The translations under genes and the position numbers were made by a program. The notes beneath the pieces were generated by a model. That model did no database searches. It saw nothing but the letters and a program-made list of their open reading frames with translations, and had not been told where the DNA came from. A DNA stretch of 64,000 nucleotides, taken from positions 1 to 64,000 of the forward strand of contig NZ_JBBUKT010000002.1 of assembly GCF_038066715.1 (NCBI RefSeq), in the 5' to 3' direction. This DNA is from Luteolibacter sp. Y139. GTDB taxonomy: Bacteria > Verrucomicrobiota > Verrucomicrobiia > Verrucomicrobiales > Akkermansiaceae. Of this stretch, positions 25,059 to 34,569 are shown piece by piece (positions within the stretch are counted from its first letter, which is position 1; the number at the start of each line of letters is the position of its first letter).

Positions 25059-25586
25059 TCAGCGGACGAAATCGTCGTCCGTATAGATTTTCCGGTCCGG
25101 TCCGGCGCTGCGGAGCTCCATTTTCTTCGCACTGAGCTGGTGGAAGAACCATGCCGTGCCCCAAGGGTCGCAGAGTTCGCCCGCGGCATTGATGGTGGAG
25201 CCGGCGGGGATATCCAGCTTGAGCTGCTTGGCATTGTCGCCGAGCAGGGCGGCGGTGATCTCGGCATTGGTGCCGACCGGGTTGCCATTCAGCGCGACGG
25301 CGTAGTCGCGCAGGGTGAGCTCGACATTATCGACGGCGTCGCGGATGCGCTGGATGTCCTCCTTGGTCAGCTTCGAGAGGTCATTTCCCGGCGGTGGAGC
25401 GGGAGGAGGCTCGACCGGGGTGACGGCTGGCTCGGGCGGCAATTCCGGAGCCGGTGGCTTCGGGGTGGCCTTTGTCGGCGGCGCCGGGGGGGCGGGAGCA
25501 GGCGGAGGTGTGGCATCTTCCCACGGTCGCCAGAGGACGAGACCTAACAGAAGAAGCGCGGCGATGGTTCCGGCCAGGACTTTCAT
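25059..25586 (-). CDS. Pro-rich membrane-anchored protein with pseudopilin-like end
   Basis: 175 aa. One N-terminal hydrophobic helix (MKVLAGTIAALLLLGLVLW) is followed by a Pro/Ala-rich linker (about 27-70), then a domain of about 105 residues ending ELRSAGPDRKIYTDDDFVR. That ending, with CDPWGTAWFFHQL before it, resembles the C-terminal part of type II secretion GspG-type pseudopilins, where acidic residues bind calcium. The typical prepilin peptidase site is absent. It starts 28 bp after the DUF1501 stop and may be co-transcribed with that pair. Confidence 0.65.
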   Translation of the reverse strand: MKVLAGTIAALLLLGLVLWRPWEDATPPPAPAPPAPPTKATPKPPAPELPPEPAVTPVEPPPAPPPGNDLSKLTKEDIQRIRDAVDNVELTLRDYAVALNGNPVGTNAEITAALLGDNAKQLKLDIPAGSTINAAGELCDPWGTAWFFHQLSAKKMELRSAGPDRKIYTDDDFVR

Positions 25587-25614
25587 GGGCAGGGACTACG
25601 GTGGTTCTCGTAGT

Positions 25615-27120
25615 TCAGACGCGCATGAAGCCGAGATCCGGGTTCGCGAAGCGGCCGAGATTCGGGAAGACCACCGGTAGGTGGGCGGCATCGACGCCAA
25701 ACCACTTGGCCATGGTTGCGCTGTATTCGTCCACGCTGGTGGTGGGAATCCAGCGGCCGGTGCTGGTGTCGTCGGGGCCATTGACCTGAAGGACCGGGAA
25801 GGTGCCGTAGGTTTTCTTGCCGATGACGGCGCCGGTGGTGGGGTTGCCATTGCCGCCGAAGATGAGGTGGTGACTGCCCCAGCCGTGGTCGCTGCCCTGG
25901 CCATTGGTCGGGAAGGTGCGGCCGAAATCGGAGGTGGTGAAGCCGACCACGCTATTGGCCAAGGCGGGATCGCCGACGCCGGGCTTGGTCGTGTCAGCCG
26001 CGATCTGTTCGATGGCTGCCTGGAAGGCTCCGATGGCCTGGCTGAGGGTGCCGAGCAAGCCGGCGTGGGTGCCCGTGAGGGCATCGTCCCCCGCACCCAT
26101 CTGAGAGGTGTGGGTGTCGTAGCCACCCGCGGAGACGAAGAAGATCTGGCGCTTCACCTGGAGCTTGTTCCGCCCCGCGATGATACGTGCGACCATCTTC
26201 AACTGGTCGCCGAGGCTGCCGGATGGGAAAGGGGTGTTCCAAGTCCAGCCGGTTTGTGTGTCGGTCAATGCGCTGTTGAGGGTGGCACCGGCGGCGATGG
26301 CATTGTCGATGACGTCGCCGTAGGCATCGGCCTGCAAGTTGCTCTGTGACAGCTTGGCGATGTTACGGACGACGGCTTCCCTTGCGGTGCTCGTTCCTGA
26401 CAAGGTGACCGCACCGCTGGTCGAGACGTGGAATTGCTGGACGGAGTTTCCGACCTCGAAGGTATTCGCTCCCGAGATGCTGGTGCAGAGGGCGATCTTG
26501 GCCCGGCTCACCGGATCCTGAAGCAGCTCGTTTTGATAGGGATGCAGATAGTCGGCGACACGGCCACCCCAGCCGGTGCGTGGCGGCTGATCCGGGATCG
26601 AAGTTTGCCAATGGGTGACCTGGTCGGAGTGGGAGAAGAGCTGCGGCGGCAGGGCGACCAGCTTCTTCTGATACTGGACGCGGCTGGTTGGGAAGAGCAG
26701 CGGGCCGACATTGAAGAGCGTGGCAAGCTTGCCTGCCTGGAAGAGGCTCTGGAGTTGCGGGCAGACCGGGTGGAAGCCGTATTGATTGCCATCGTTGTTC
26801 AAGGGCGTGATCGCCAACGCCAGCGATTCCGGGATGGTGAGGTTCTGGCGGATCGCTGCGTAGTTGGCGTGCTGGGCGCCCTTGGGGATGATGAGGTTGT
26901 TGGCATCGTTCCCGCCGTTGAGGAAGATGCAGACGAGTGCCTTGTAGTCGGTGAAGGCGCCGCCGACGCCGTTGCCCTGGGCGAGGGCGGAGTTGATCAG
27001 CCGGAAATCCCGCAGGGTGGTGGAGATGACAGCGGAACCCATGGCGGCCCCGCCGATGGTGCGGAGGAAGTCGCGGCGGGAGCGGAGGAGACGGGCGCGG
27101 TCCTGGTCGATGGTGGACAT
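25615..27120 (-). CDS. DUF1501 protein, Tat-exported
   Basis: 501 aa. SRRDFLRTIGGAAMGSAV near residues 14-31 is a twin-arginine signal. The body is DUF1501: LVCIFLNGGNDANNLIIP, VQYQKKLVALPPQLFSHSDQ, VSAGGYDTHTSQMGAGDD, VVGFTTSDFGRTFPTNGQGS and DHGWGSHHLIFGG. The family is related to the alkaline-phosphatase/sulfatase fold and has no proven activity. It lies 19 bp downstream of the DUF1800 gene, its usual partner. Confidence 0.95.
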   Translation of the reverse strand: MSTIDQDRARLLRSRRDFLRTIGGAAMGSAVISTTLRDFRLINSALAQGNGVGGAFTDYKALVCIFLNGGNDANNLIIPKGAQHANYAAIRQNLTIPESLALAITPLNNDGNQYGFHPVCPQLQSLFQAGKLATLFNVGPLLFPTSRVQYQKKLVALPPQLFSHSDQVTHWQTSIPDQPPRTGWGGRVADYLHPYQNELLQDPVSRAKIALCTSISGANTFEVGNSVQQFHVSTSGAVTLSGTSTAREAVVRNIAKLSQSNLQADAYGDVIDNAIAAGATLNSALTDTQTGWTWNTPFPSGSLGDQLKMVARIIAGRNKLQVKRQIFFVSAGGYDTHTSQMGAGDDALTGTHAGLLGTLSQAIGAFQAAIEQIAADTTKPGVGDPALANSVVGFTTSDFGRTFPTNGQGSDHGWGSHHLIFGGNGNPTTGAVIGKKTYGTFPVLQVNGPDDTSTGRWIPTTSVDEYSATMAKWFGVDAAHLPVVFPNLGRFANPDLGFMRV

Positions 27121-27139
27121 GACGTTTCTGGGTGTGGGC

Positions 27140-30100
27140 TCAGCGTTGGATCGCGTGCTCGGGGGAAACGGCGATGAAGTAGATGATGGCGCGGACGCGG
27201 TTGCGCCGATCGGTATCGGCCGGGGAAGCGGGATAGGCGATGTTCGTGGTATTGGAGACGAAGTTGTAGATCTGGTCTTCCATGGCCGTGCTCATTTGCC
27301 CTGCCATGAGGATCTTCGAGAGCTCCTGAATCAACGGGCGTAGATTGGTGGTATTGGTCCAGTAATCGGTGGGGGTGGCGGTGCGCGGCCCCATCCACGG
27401 CGAGAAGTCCATCATGATGTCGTGGGCTCCGCCGACGAAGGCGCTGAAGCCATTCGTGTAACCGGAGGTTAGGCCGTTACCGGTGGTGTGGTAGATGCCG
27501 GCGAAGAGGAAGTTCGCCTGGCGGATCACGTTGGTATCCGAACTGATCTGGAACTCGGGGGTGACGAGGTTGTTATTCTCCAGGAGGCCGGGGAACTTGT
27601 AGTCCGGCGTGAAGAAGTTGAAGACCGTGGGGGAATTGAGCGGCGTCTGGCCGAGGGCCGTGTCCGTGTTGGCGACGTTCCAATCCGAGTAGCCTGATGT
27701 CGCGCTGCCCGTGCGATCCAAGGCTGGCGCGTGAGGTGCGGCATTGAAGATGCCATTGCGGTCGACGGTCGTCGCCGGGGTGGAGCTTGTCGGTGGCGTG
27801 GTGGTGTCGTTCACGAGTTCAATCGTGAGGCGCCGCGGTTCGGTATCGCTGATGGCCTTGATCACATAGACGCCGTCCGGTGGTGCCGCGTTGCTGACCA
27901 GGGTGAAGCTCATCGTCAGCCTGGTGTTGAGTGCGAGGCCCGGCAGGGTGCCGCAGGTCACATTCAATACGCCGCCGTTGGATTGTGCGTAGCTACCGCG
28001 GAAGTAGGCGACATCGATTTCACCGGACCTCGCGGCGGCAGCGGTATCGGCCGTGACGGAGAAGGTGGTGTTTCCGATGCGAGTGACCGGGAACACGCCG
28101 CTGGTAAGGGTGCCGGCCACGCCGGTGCGGAAGCGGAGGTAAGCCGACTGGCCGGTGGCGAAGCCGTGGTCGCTCGGAGTGGTGACCGTGATCACATTGC
28201 TTCCTATCGGCTGAGTCCAGGTTCCGCGGAAGATATCGCGGGTTCTAACAGTGAAGGAAGTGGCGGGCGGAATAGCGCTCACCGTGTAGTCGCCATCGTG
28301 CGACTGGGGACCCGCGCCCGAGAACCCGAGCAGCACCTTCTGGCCATTGCCGAGGCGATGGTTGATCGCGCCGGTGTCGACGGTGATGAGTCCGCCGTCC
28401 TGGGTGTAGGTGCCGGCGAAATTGTTCGCCGGGCGGAAGGCGCGGGCGAACTGGCTGACGCGCAGGACCGGCTCACGTTGCTTGCCGAAGCTGGAGGTGC
28501 CCGCTGCTGTCAGGGAGCGCGCTTCATAATCGAGCAGGATGGCCTTGATGATGGCCTTCATGTCGCCGCGGACGCCGGAGCCGTTGTCATTGAACTTCTG
28601 GACGACGCGATACACGTAGCCCGGTGACGGCGTGGAGGTGACCAGCCGCTGGATCAACTGGCGGCAAAGGAAGGGAGCGATGTTGGGATGATTGAAGAGC
28701 TGGTCGTGGACAGCATCGAGCTCCAGCGTTGGTAGGGCTTGGAATTCCGCATTGCCTGCGATCGCCGCGCCGCTGTGGGTGCCGTAGGGATCGAGAGGGA
28801 CTCCATTGAGCACCGGGATGCCGGGGAGGACGATGTTGTTGAGAAGGCGCTTCCTGCCGGTGAAGTGGCGGGCGGGAACCTCGCGCATCGGATCGATCCA
28901 ATTCGAGGATGCGGCGAACGAGGTATTGTAGGCGCCAGTGTAGTTGTAGTCCCAGCCGGTGAAGACGTGGGCGTAGCCGATGATCGAATCCTGATCGTAG
29001 GTGGGTATCAGCTCGCCCTTCGAGTTTATCATCGGGGTGCCGTCCGGATTCAGGCGGTAGAGGCCGAGCGAGAAGAGCTGCAGGATTTCCCGTCCGTAGT
29101 TTTCGTTCGGGATGCGGCCGGCGGTGAGGCTCGGCTTGTCGTTCCTCAGCATGTCGAGGTAGCGACCCATCGCGGGATGGAGGGTCACGGCTTCCAAGAG
29201 GTCGCGCACGTTCCCGAAGGAATGATCGAGCAGCATGTCATAGTAGTCCGAGATCGTATTGGCGCGCTCGTCGAGGGGGCCGGTTTCGGAGATCACCATG
29301 ATTTCGCTGAGGGCGAAGGCGATGCGCTGGCGGAGCTGGTCGTCTCCCTGGATGGAGTTCTTCCACCAAGAGTTGAAGGTGAGGGTGCCGGGGTAGGTCG
29401 AGTTGTTGGGATTGGAGACATCGCGGAACTGCTCGACGTAGGGCAGGTGCTTGGTGACGGGTTTCGCGAACTCGGCATTGATCCACGCGTCGTAGGAAGC
29501 CAAGCCGTTGAGGGCCGTGATGTCCGAGCCATTGGCACCGAAGGTCGCCTGCTGGAGGAAGCGGGAAGCGGCGTTGACGTTGGTGTTCCCGGTGTTGGAT
29601 TCGGTCGTCCAATTGGGAGGAGCGGCCGGTGGGATGAAGGCCGGGGCGGTGCCCATGGTGACATCTTCGAAGCGGGTCAGCACGTGGCCCGGCACGGTCG
29701 CGATCACCGGGGTGGCCTTCGCCATTTCGCTCGGCGTGAGCCAGCCGACGGCGAGGTGATCGCTGCCGGTGTTTTCCTTGTGAAGGACTTCCAAATAGTA
29801 GCGACGGCCTGCTTCGAGATGCAGGAGGGGAGAAGTGGCGGCGGTGGTCCAATCGCTGGAGGAAACGGGGGCGGTGAGCTCGGCGCGCTTCCATGAATTC
29901 ACCGGTTCATCGTCATTGGAGAGGAAGAATTGAGCGACTTCATCCGCTCTGAGGTAGAAGCGGTATTCGCCGGTCTCGGGAGCGGTCAGGAAGCCACGGA
30001 GGCGAGCACCGTAGTTGTCGCCGGTATCAGAAGGTGCAGCCAGTGAGCCGAGGAGAGAGGAGGTCGGAGTGGTCGTCACCGGGATGTCGGCGATGCCGGT

Positions 30101-31798
30101 TCCCGGAGCCATGGACCACACCTCGCGGGTGATGCCGCCGCTGGTCTGGACGATGGTGATGGTGAGGAAGGCGGAGCCGGAGCCGGTGGCATTGGTTGCC
30201 GTGACCATGACCTTCCATTCGCCGGGAGTGGTCGGTGACCCGGAGATCAAGCCAGTGGACGTGGCCAAATTGAGACCCGGGGGCAGGTTCAGCGCGGAGT
30301 AGGAAGTTGGCTTGGCACTGGCCTTGATCTGATAGTTGAAGGCCGGGCCACCGATGAAGCCCAAGGCTTCAAGGGGCGCGTAGATGCGCGGAGGCGCGTT
30401 CGGGAAGAGGCGGTTCTGAGGGACGACCTGCTTGGTCTGGCTGGCCGATTGCCAGGAGAGGATCGCGCGGTGGCCGCCGGTGTTCTGGTAGTGCTCCAGA
30501 ACGATGGGGTAGCGTTTGCCGCCTTCGAGCGAGATGATGGCGGAGCTTTCGCCCTGGGTCAAAGTTACCGGAGGGGTCTCCCAGTCGCTGTCGATCACGG
30601 CGCCGTTGATGGCCATCGGAAGGAGCTGCCCATTGACCCACAGGCGGCACATCTCGTTGGCGTTGGCGAAGAACGTGTAGGTCTGAGAGTATTCGGGAAG
30701 GATCTCGCCTTCCCAGCGGCTGGAGAAGTGGTCGGAAGTGGTGCCGACGGTGATCGGACTGCCGGGCCATGCCGCGACGGCGTTGTCATAATTTACGGTG
30801 GCATCGATCCGTGTCAGGACCGGGGCTCCACCGAAGTAGGGAGTATTCAGCGCGGGGCTGGTGGCGGGCGGAATGGTGGGGTGCTTCCAGAAGCTTGCGA
30901 GGAGGCCGGTGCCGTTGGCTTGCATGCCGTCCTTGATCAAGACTCCGGCGGTGATGGCGGTTCCGCGGGTGTAGGCAGGATCCGTCTTTACCGACAGCAC
31001 GGCGAGTTCATCGGATTCGACGATGGCGTCCTGCACCGGGACGAGCGTGACCGGCACCTCGGTGGCGGACATGGGGACGGCGACGGTGGACCCCACGCCG
31101 GTGTAGTCCGAGGCACTTGCGCTGCCGGTGGCATCAAGCTTCACGAGCACGCGGCCGAGGCCGCCGCTGCGCAGCACGCGGAAGCTGCCGGAGTCGCTGG
31201 CGGGACCGGAGGTTGGCTCAGTGGCCTCGGTATCGCCGCTGACAAGGGTGATGACGGGAGTGGCCTGGAGGGCGGCGCTCACGGCGGCAAGGTCATTGCC
31301 ACCATTGGGATTGGTGCCGGCTTGGATTTCCTCCCAGTCGGTCAGGCCGTCGCCATCGCTATCGATGTCGGCCACTACCACGCGGAAGAAGGTGGTGTTG
31401 CCAGCGGGCTTCGGAATGGTGACGGAAAGATCGCCCGCGACGCCTGCATAGAGTCCGGGAACATTGACCCAGGAAGCGGCCGTGGTGGGTGTGGAGGTGG
31501 ACTGGAGCTGGTAGCGTTTGCCGGCTTGCGATGGCCATTTCAGAACCAGATTGGCAGCTTGGACGCTGATCGAGCGGACGGCGAATTGATCGATGCCCGA
31601 GAGGGGATCGGTGCCGGCTTCGGCTTCCTGTTGGTTGGTCTGGCCATCGCGATCAGAGTCATCGCCCGGCAGGAAGGTCGTGGGGCGGAACTTGGCTTCC
31701 CAGACATCACCGAGACCATTCGAATTGAGATCGAGGTCGGCGCGGGACGTAGCGACTAGGCACAGTGCCAGTGCGGCACAGCGAAAGATTCGGGACAT
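27140..31798 (-). CDS. Giant exported DUF1800 protein with PA14 and Ig-like domains
   Basis: 1552 aa with a signal peptide (MSRIFRCAALALCLVATSRA). Order: a calcium-type motif (DSDRDGQTNQQEAEAGTDP), a short beta module (LVLKWPSQAGKRYQLQSTST to TTFFRVVVAD), a second DSDGDGLTDWEEIQAGTNP, a Calx-beta-like domain (about 190-285), a PA14-like domain (about 300-455), a putative Ig domain (about 470-550), a second PA14-like domain, then DUF1800 from about residue 740 (ASRFLQQATFGANGSDITAL, NYGREILQLFSLGLYRLNPD, HVFTGWDYNYTG, PFLCRQLIQRLVTSTPSPGY). It forms a unit with DUF1501. Such pairs are very common in Verrucomicrobia; function unproven. Confidence 0.93.
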   Translation of the reverse strand: MSRIFRCAALALCLVATSRADLDLNSNGLGDVWEAKFRPTTFLPGDDSDRDGQTNQQEAEAGTDPLSGIDQFAVRSISVQAANLVLKWPSQAGKRYQLQSTSTPTTAASWVNVPGLYAGVAGDLSVTIPKPAGNTTFFRVVVADIDSDGDGLTDWEEIQAGTNPNGGNDLAAVSAALQATPVITLVSGDTEATEPTSGPASDSGSFRVLRSGGLGRVLVKLDATGSASASDYTGVGSTVAVPMSATEVPVTLVPVQDAIVESDELAVLSVKTDPAYTRGTAITAGVLIKDGMQANGTGLLASFWKHPTIPPATSPALNTPYFGGAPVLTRIDATVNYDNAVAAWPGSPITVGTTSDHFSSRWEGEILPEYSQTYTFFANANEMCRLWVNGQLLPMAINGAVIDSDWETPPVTLTQGESSAIISLEGGKRYPIVLEHYQNTGGHRAILSWQSASQTKQVVPQNRLFPNAPPRIYAPLEALGFIGGPAFNYQIKASAKPTSYSALNLPPGLNLATSTGLISGSPTTPGEWKVMVTATNATGSGSAFLTITIVQTSGGITREVWSMAPGTGIADIPVTTTPTSSLLGSLAAPSDTGDNYGARLRGFLTAPETGEYRFYLRADEVAQFFLSNDDEPVNSWKRAELTAPVSSSDWTTAATSPLLHLEAGRRYYLEVLHKENTGSDHLAVGWLTPSEMAKATPVIATVPGHVLTRFEDVTMGTAPAFIPPAAPPNWTTESNTGNTNVNAASRFLQQATFGANGSDITALNGLASYDAWINAEFAKPVTKHLPYVEQFRDVSNPNNSTYPGTLTFNSWWKNSIQGDDQLRQRIAFALSEIMVISETGPLDERANTISDYYDMLLDHSFGNVRDLLEAVTLHPAMGRYLDMLRNDKPSLTAGRIPNENYGREILQLFSLGLYRLNPDGTPMINSKGELIPTYDQDSIIGYAHVFTGWDYNYTGAYNTSFAASSNWIDPMREVPARHFTGRKRLLNNIVLPGIPVLNGVPLDPYGTHSGAAIAGNAEFQALPTLELDAVHDQLFNHPNIAPFLCRQLIQRLVTSTPSPGYVYRVVQKFNDNGSGVRGDMKAIIKAILLDYEARSLTAAGTSSFGKQREPVLRVSQFARAFRPANNFAGTYTQDGGLITVDTGAINHRLGNGQKVLLGFSGAGPQSHDGDYTVSAIPPATSFTVRTRDIFRGTWTQPIGSNVITVTTPSDHGFATGQSAYLRFRTGVAGTLTSGVFPVTRIGNTTFSVTADTAAAARSGEIDVAYFRGSYAQSNGGVLNVTCGTLPGLALNTRLTMSFTLVSNAAPPDGVYVIKAISDTEPRRLTIELVNDTTTPPTSSTPATTVDRNGIFNAAPHAPALDRTGSATSGYSDWNVANTDTALGQTPLNSPTVFNFFTPDYKFPGLLENNNLVTPEFQISSDTNVIRQANFLFAGIYHTTGNGLTSGYTNGFSAFVGGAHDIMMDFSPWMGPRTATPTDYWTNTTNLRPLIQELSKILMAGQMSTAMEDQIYNFVSNTTNIAYPASPADTDRRNRVRAIIYFIAVSPEHAIQR

Positions 31799-32156
31799 GG
31801 CGGCTGGTTTTATTGGGAAACCGATCCGCGGGGGGACGCATCAGCGGGACAGCTGGTGCGTCGGAGCGACGTGAACGAATCATTCCATGCCAGATCCATG
31901 TAGAGCTGGCGAGAGGAAAGTCGTTAGGTCGCGAAATTCAATGGGTGCGAAATGCATCGCCCGTTCGCGGTCGCTGCGCGGAGAGGATGCCTTGAAGGAA
32001 GTTCACCCCTCCGGCCTGTCCAAACCGGAGGGGTGAGAAACACCATGTCTTATCCTAGAAACCTAGAAACCAGTGGGCCGCTGGGGAGCTGAACTTGAAG
32101 ACACCTTAGCGTGTTCTCCGGAGTCTGCGATTCCCTGATCGCGTAGGTCTTTGCGT
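31799..32156. other. 358-bp intergenic region with an 11-bp stem-loop
   Basis: No gene seen. CACCCCTCCGG (32004-32014) pairs perfectly with CCGGAGGGGTG (32025-32035). No T-run follows on either strand, so it is terminator-like but not a textbook intrinsic terminator. It lies downstream of the Ig gene and may end the DUF3570-ApbE operon transcript. The part next to 31798 should contain the DUF1800 promoter. Confidence 0.5.
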
Positions 32157-33869
32157 TCACGGCGTGAGCCAGACGCGCAGGGTATAGAAGGAGTGGGGCG
32201 GAGCTGCCGCAGACGAGTAAGTCACCGGCTGATTGTTTCCGATGATATCTGAAAAGCCGGTGATGGGAGTCCACGTGCCGGTCGCGAGATTCGTGCGAGT
32301 GTCCAATGCGTAGTGGCGCGTCTTTCCGCTGTAGCCGGGGCCGGTGGCCTGACGGGCGGTGAAGACTAGGGAGAGGTTGCCGCCACTGGATGAGATTGTC
32401 AGCGGCGAAGGCTCGCGAGTGAGAGGCCCGCCTCCGAAAAGGTACTCATCCTGATTTGTCATGCCGTCGCCGTCCGGATCAGCGGTGGGGCCGGAGATCT
32501 GTGGGTTGGCGAGTTGGGCGGTGTCGAAACGGCCCGCTCGCCATTCTTCGAAAGGATCGACACCGCCAGTCACTGTCACAGTGGCAGTATTCGAGTCCGC
32601 GGAGCCGGCGGTATTGGTTGCCCGGACCCAGTAACTGGTCGTTGTTGTCAGGGCCGAGGTGGTGAAAGAGGTTGAGGTGGCGCCCACAACAGGGTCGGAC
32701 GTCACGCCTGCGTTGCCGCGGAACCACTGAAGAGAGGGCGAACTACCGGAAACTCCCACGCTCAAGGTGGTAGTGTTGCCGCTGACAATTGTTGTGGATG
32801 CCGGCTGAGTGGTGATCGATGGCGCAGTGACACCTGTGACCGTCACGGTGGCGGTGCTGGAACTCGCGGTGCCAGCGGCATTGGTTGCCCTCGCCCAATA
32901 GCTGGTCGTGGTTGTTAGAGCGGGCGTGGTGAAGGAAGTGGAGGTGGCGCCTGCGACTGGGTTGGCCGTCGAGGGTGATGTGCCCTGGAACCACTGGATG
33001 GAGGGCGGGCTGCCCGAAGTCGCGACGGTCAAGGTGGCGGTGGTGCCGCTGGGGATGCTGGTGGATCCCGGTTGTGTGGTGAAGGCTGGCGCGGTGGCGA
33101 TGGTGACCGTGGCAGTATTGGAGTTCTGGATGACTCCATCGCGGGTGACGCGGACCCAGTAGTTCGCCGGGGTATTCGCGGTCGTGTGGGTCGGGGTGGT
33201 GTAGGTCGCTCCTGCTCCCGCGGCTCCGCTGATCTGGGTGCCGGATCCGGAAGTTCCCTTGAACCACCGGTAAGTGAGGGTGCTGCCATTGGCATTTCCC
33301 ACGACGCTCAAGGTGGTAGCTGTATTGTTCGCGATTGCCACCGACGCGGGATGGGTGGCGATGATGGGCGAGCCGACTTCAATGACGAATTCCTGCGACA
33401 TGGAAGCGCCGGTCTGGTTTGGCAGCTCCCATGCAGTTACGGTGATTGTAGTAGATCCGACTTCGGTCGGGGTTCCGTAGATCAGATGAGTGGAGGGCGT
33501 GGACAAGTCCTGGTGATCGAGCCCCGGCGGAAGTCCGGAGATGGACCAGCTGACCTTGTCGAGGCCGGGTGCATTGACGACCTGGACGATGAAGTTGAGA
33601 ACTTCGCCGGTGGTTGCGGGGACGATTTGCTCGTTGGGATCGGGGTAGCTCTGGACGATCTCGGTGGCTCCGGTGACGGTGTCGTAAGCGCCGAGTCCGG
33701 CGATGGTGGCCACGGTCCACTTGGTGACTTCTCCCAAGCCCGCGCCGCCGAGAAGCTTGGCTTCAGGGAACAGCATCTGCACCAGCGGCGAGCGCTGGAA
33801 GAGCAGGATCAGCGAGCCGAGCCTCGAGGTGAGGATGCGGCTTCTGACGGAATGGAACAGACAGGTCAT
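32157..33869 (-). CDS. Ig-like repeat protein, last gene of the ApbE/TlpA operon
   Basis: 570 aa from the ATG at 33869, 5 bp after the DUF4266 stop. The first ~60 residues contain hydrophobic stretches (RLGSLILLFQRSPLVQML, VATIAGLGAYDTVTGATEI) that may anchor it. A putative Ig domain (GLPPGLDHQD, YGTPTEVGSTTITV) follows, then three Ig-like repeats; two are close copies with SIQWFQG/SLQWFRG, GATSTSFTT and TTTTSYW. The end has DPDGDGMTNQDEYLFGGGP and the short beta module (HYALDTRTNLATGTWTPI to FYTLRVWLTP). A cell-surface or periplasmic role is likely; its placement in the redox operon is unexplained. Confidence 0.75.
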   Translation of the reverse strand: MTCLFHSVRSRILTSRLGSLILLFQRSPLVQMLFPEAKLLGGAGLGEVTKWTVATIAGLGAYDTVTGATEIVQSYPDPNEQIVPATTGEVLNFIVQVVNAPGLDKVSWSISGLPPGLDHQDLSTPSTHLIYGTPTEVGSTTITVTAWELPNQTGASMSQEFVIEVGSPIIATHPASVAIANNTATTLSVVGNANGSTLTYRWFKGTSGSGTQISGAAGAGATYTTPTHTTANTPANYWVRVTRDGVIQNSNTATVTIATAPAFTTQPGSTSIPSGTTATLTVATSGSPPSIQWFQGTSPSTANPVAGATSTSFTTPALTTTTSYWARATNAAGTASSSTATVTVTGVTAPSITTQPASTTIVSGNTTTLSVGVSGSSPSLQWFRGNAGVTSDPVVGATSTSFTTSALTTTTSYWVRATNTAGSADSNTATVTVTGGVDPFEEWRAGRFDTAQLANPQISGPTADPDGDGMTNQDEYLFGGGPLTREPSPLTISSSGGNLSLVFTARQATGPGYSGKTRHYALDTRTNLATGTWTPITGFSDIIGNNQPVTYSSAAAPPHSFYTLRVWLTP

Positions 33870-33874
33870 CGAAA

Positions 33875-34093
33875 TCAATTGCAGCCGCAGCCGCCGCCGC
33901 CGACGCCACCACCGCCGAAGCAGGCTTCGCGCGAGAAGTAGGCGTGATCGGTCATGGCGGTTTCAAGGGGATCGAGGCTGTCCGCCATCACGGGCTTTGC
34001 GAGCGTGCCGCGCTCGTAGGGCTGGACGCGCACCAGCGCGGGCGAGCAGGCGGAGAGCGCGATCACGGGGATCAGGAGAATGAGCCGGGTCAT
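33875..34093 (-). CDS. DUF4266 small lipoprotein with Gly/Cys tail
   Basis: 72 aa. A lipoprotein signal (LLIPVIALSAC) is followed by VRVQPYERGTLAKPVMADSL and the C-terminal tail CFGGGGVGGGGCGCN. This matches DUF4266, a family of tiny lipoproteins found with DUF3570, ApbE and TlpA-type genes. The start overlaps the TlpA stop by 4 bp. The Cys residues in the tail could be thioredoxin targets, metal ligands or modification sites; this is inference. No biochemical role is known to me. Confidence 0.9.
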   Translation of the reverse strand: MTRLILLIPVIALSACSPALVRVQPYERGTLAKPVMADSLDPLETAMTDHAYFSREACFGGGGVGGGGCGCN

Positions 34094-34569
34094 GGTTCTA
34101 ACAGGGCTTGGATTTCCTTCTCATATTCGGCTTCGGTCTTGGCGCCCTTGAAGCCATTGTGGACATGGCGGATCACGCCCTTGCGGTCGGCGATGTAGCT
34201 GGTCGGCATGGTGGCCGGGGCGAAGAAGGCGGCGGCCTTGTGGGCGGAGTCGTGAACGAGCGGGAACTTCGCGCCCATCTTGCTGGCGAACTTCTGATGA
34301 TTGGCGGGATCGTCATCGACGCCGACGCCGATGATCACGAGCCCCTTCGCCGCATACTTGTCGTGGAGGCGATTGAAGGCGGGAAAGGAGGCCTTGCAGG
34401 GGCCACACCACGAGGCCCAGAAGTCGACGACGACGACCTTGCCTTTCGTTTCCGGAAGCTTTGCTCCGGGGATCAAGGTGGAGAGTTTGGGCAAGGCTTG
34501 TCCGACTTTTGCTGGCTCGGCGGCCAGTGTCGAAAGGGTGGCGGCAAGGATGGCGGCGACGAGTTTCAT
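34090..34569 (-). CDS. TlpA-family thiol-disulfide oxidoreductase
   Basis: 159 aa with an N-terminal signal (MKLVAAILAATLSTLAAEPA). The thioredoxin fold carries the active site in VVDFWASWCGPCKASFPAFN and the cis-Pro region PATMPTSYIADRKG. TlpA-type proteins reduce or isomerise disulfides in the periplasm. It overlaps both neighbours (ApbE and DUF4266) by 4 bp. A likely local substrate is the Cys-tailed DUF4266 lipoprotein (inferred). Confidence 0.92.
   Translation of the reverse strand: MKLVAAILAATLSTLAAEPAKVGQALPKLSTLIPGAKLPETKGKVVVVDFWASWCGPCKASFPAFNRLHDKYAAKGLVIIGVGVDDDPANHQKFASKMGAKFPLVHDSAHKAAAFFAPATMPTSYIADRKGVIRHVHNGFKGAKTEAEYEKEIQALLEP

Noticed and set aside
32580-33010. GATST sequences in the Ig repeats as possible FMN attachment sites for ApbE
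   Set aside because: They lie in an Ig-type strand, not in an FMN-bind domain, and recur as part of the repeat, so similarity to the SGAT-type motif is probably chance.
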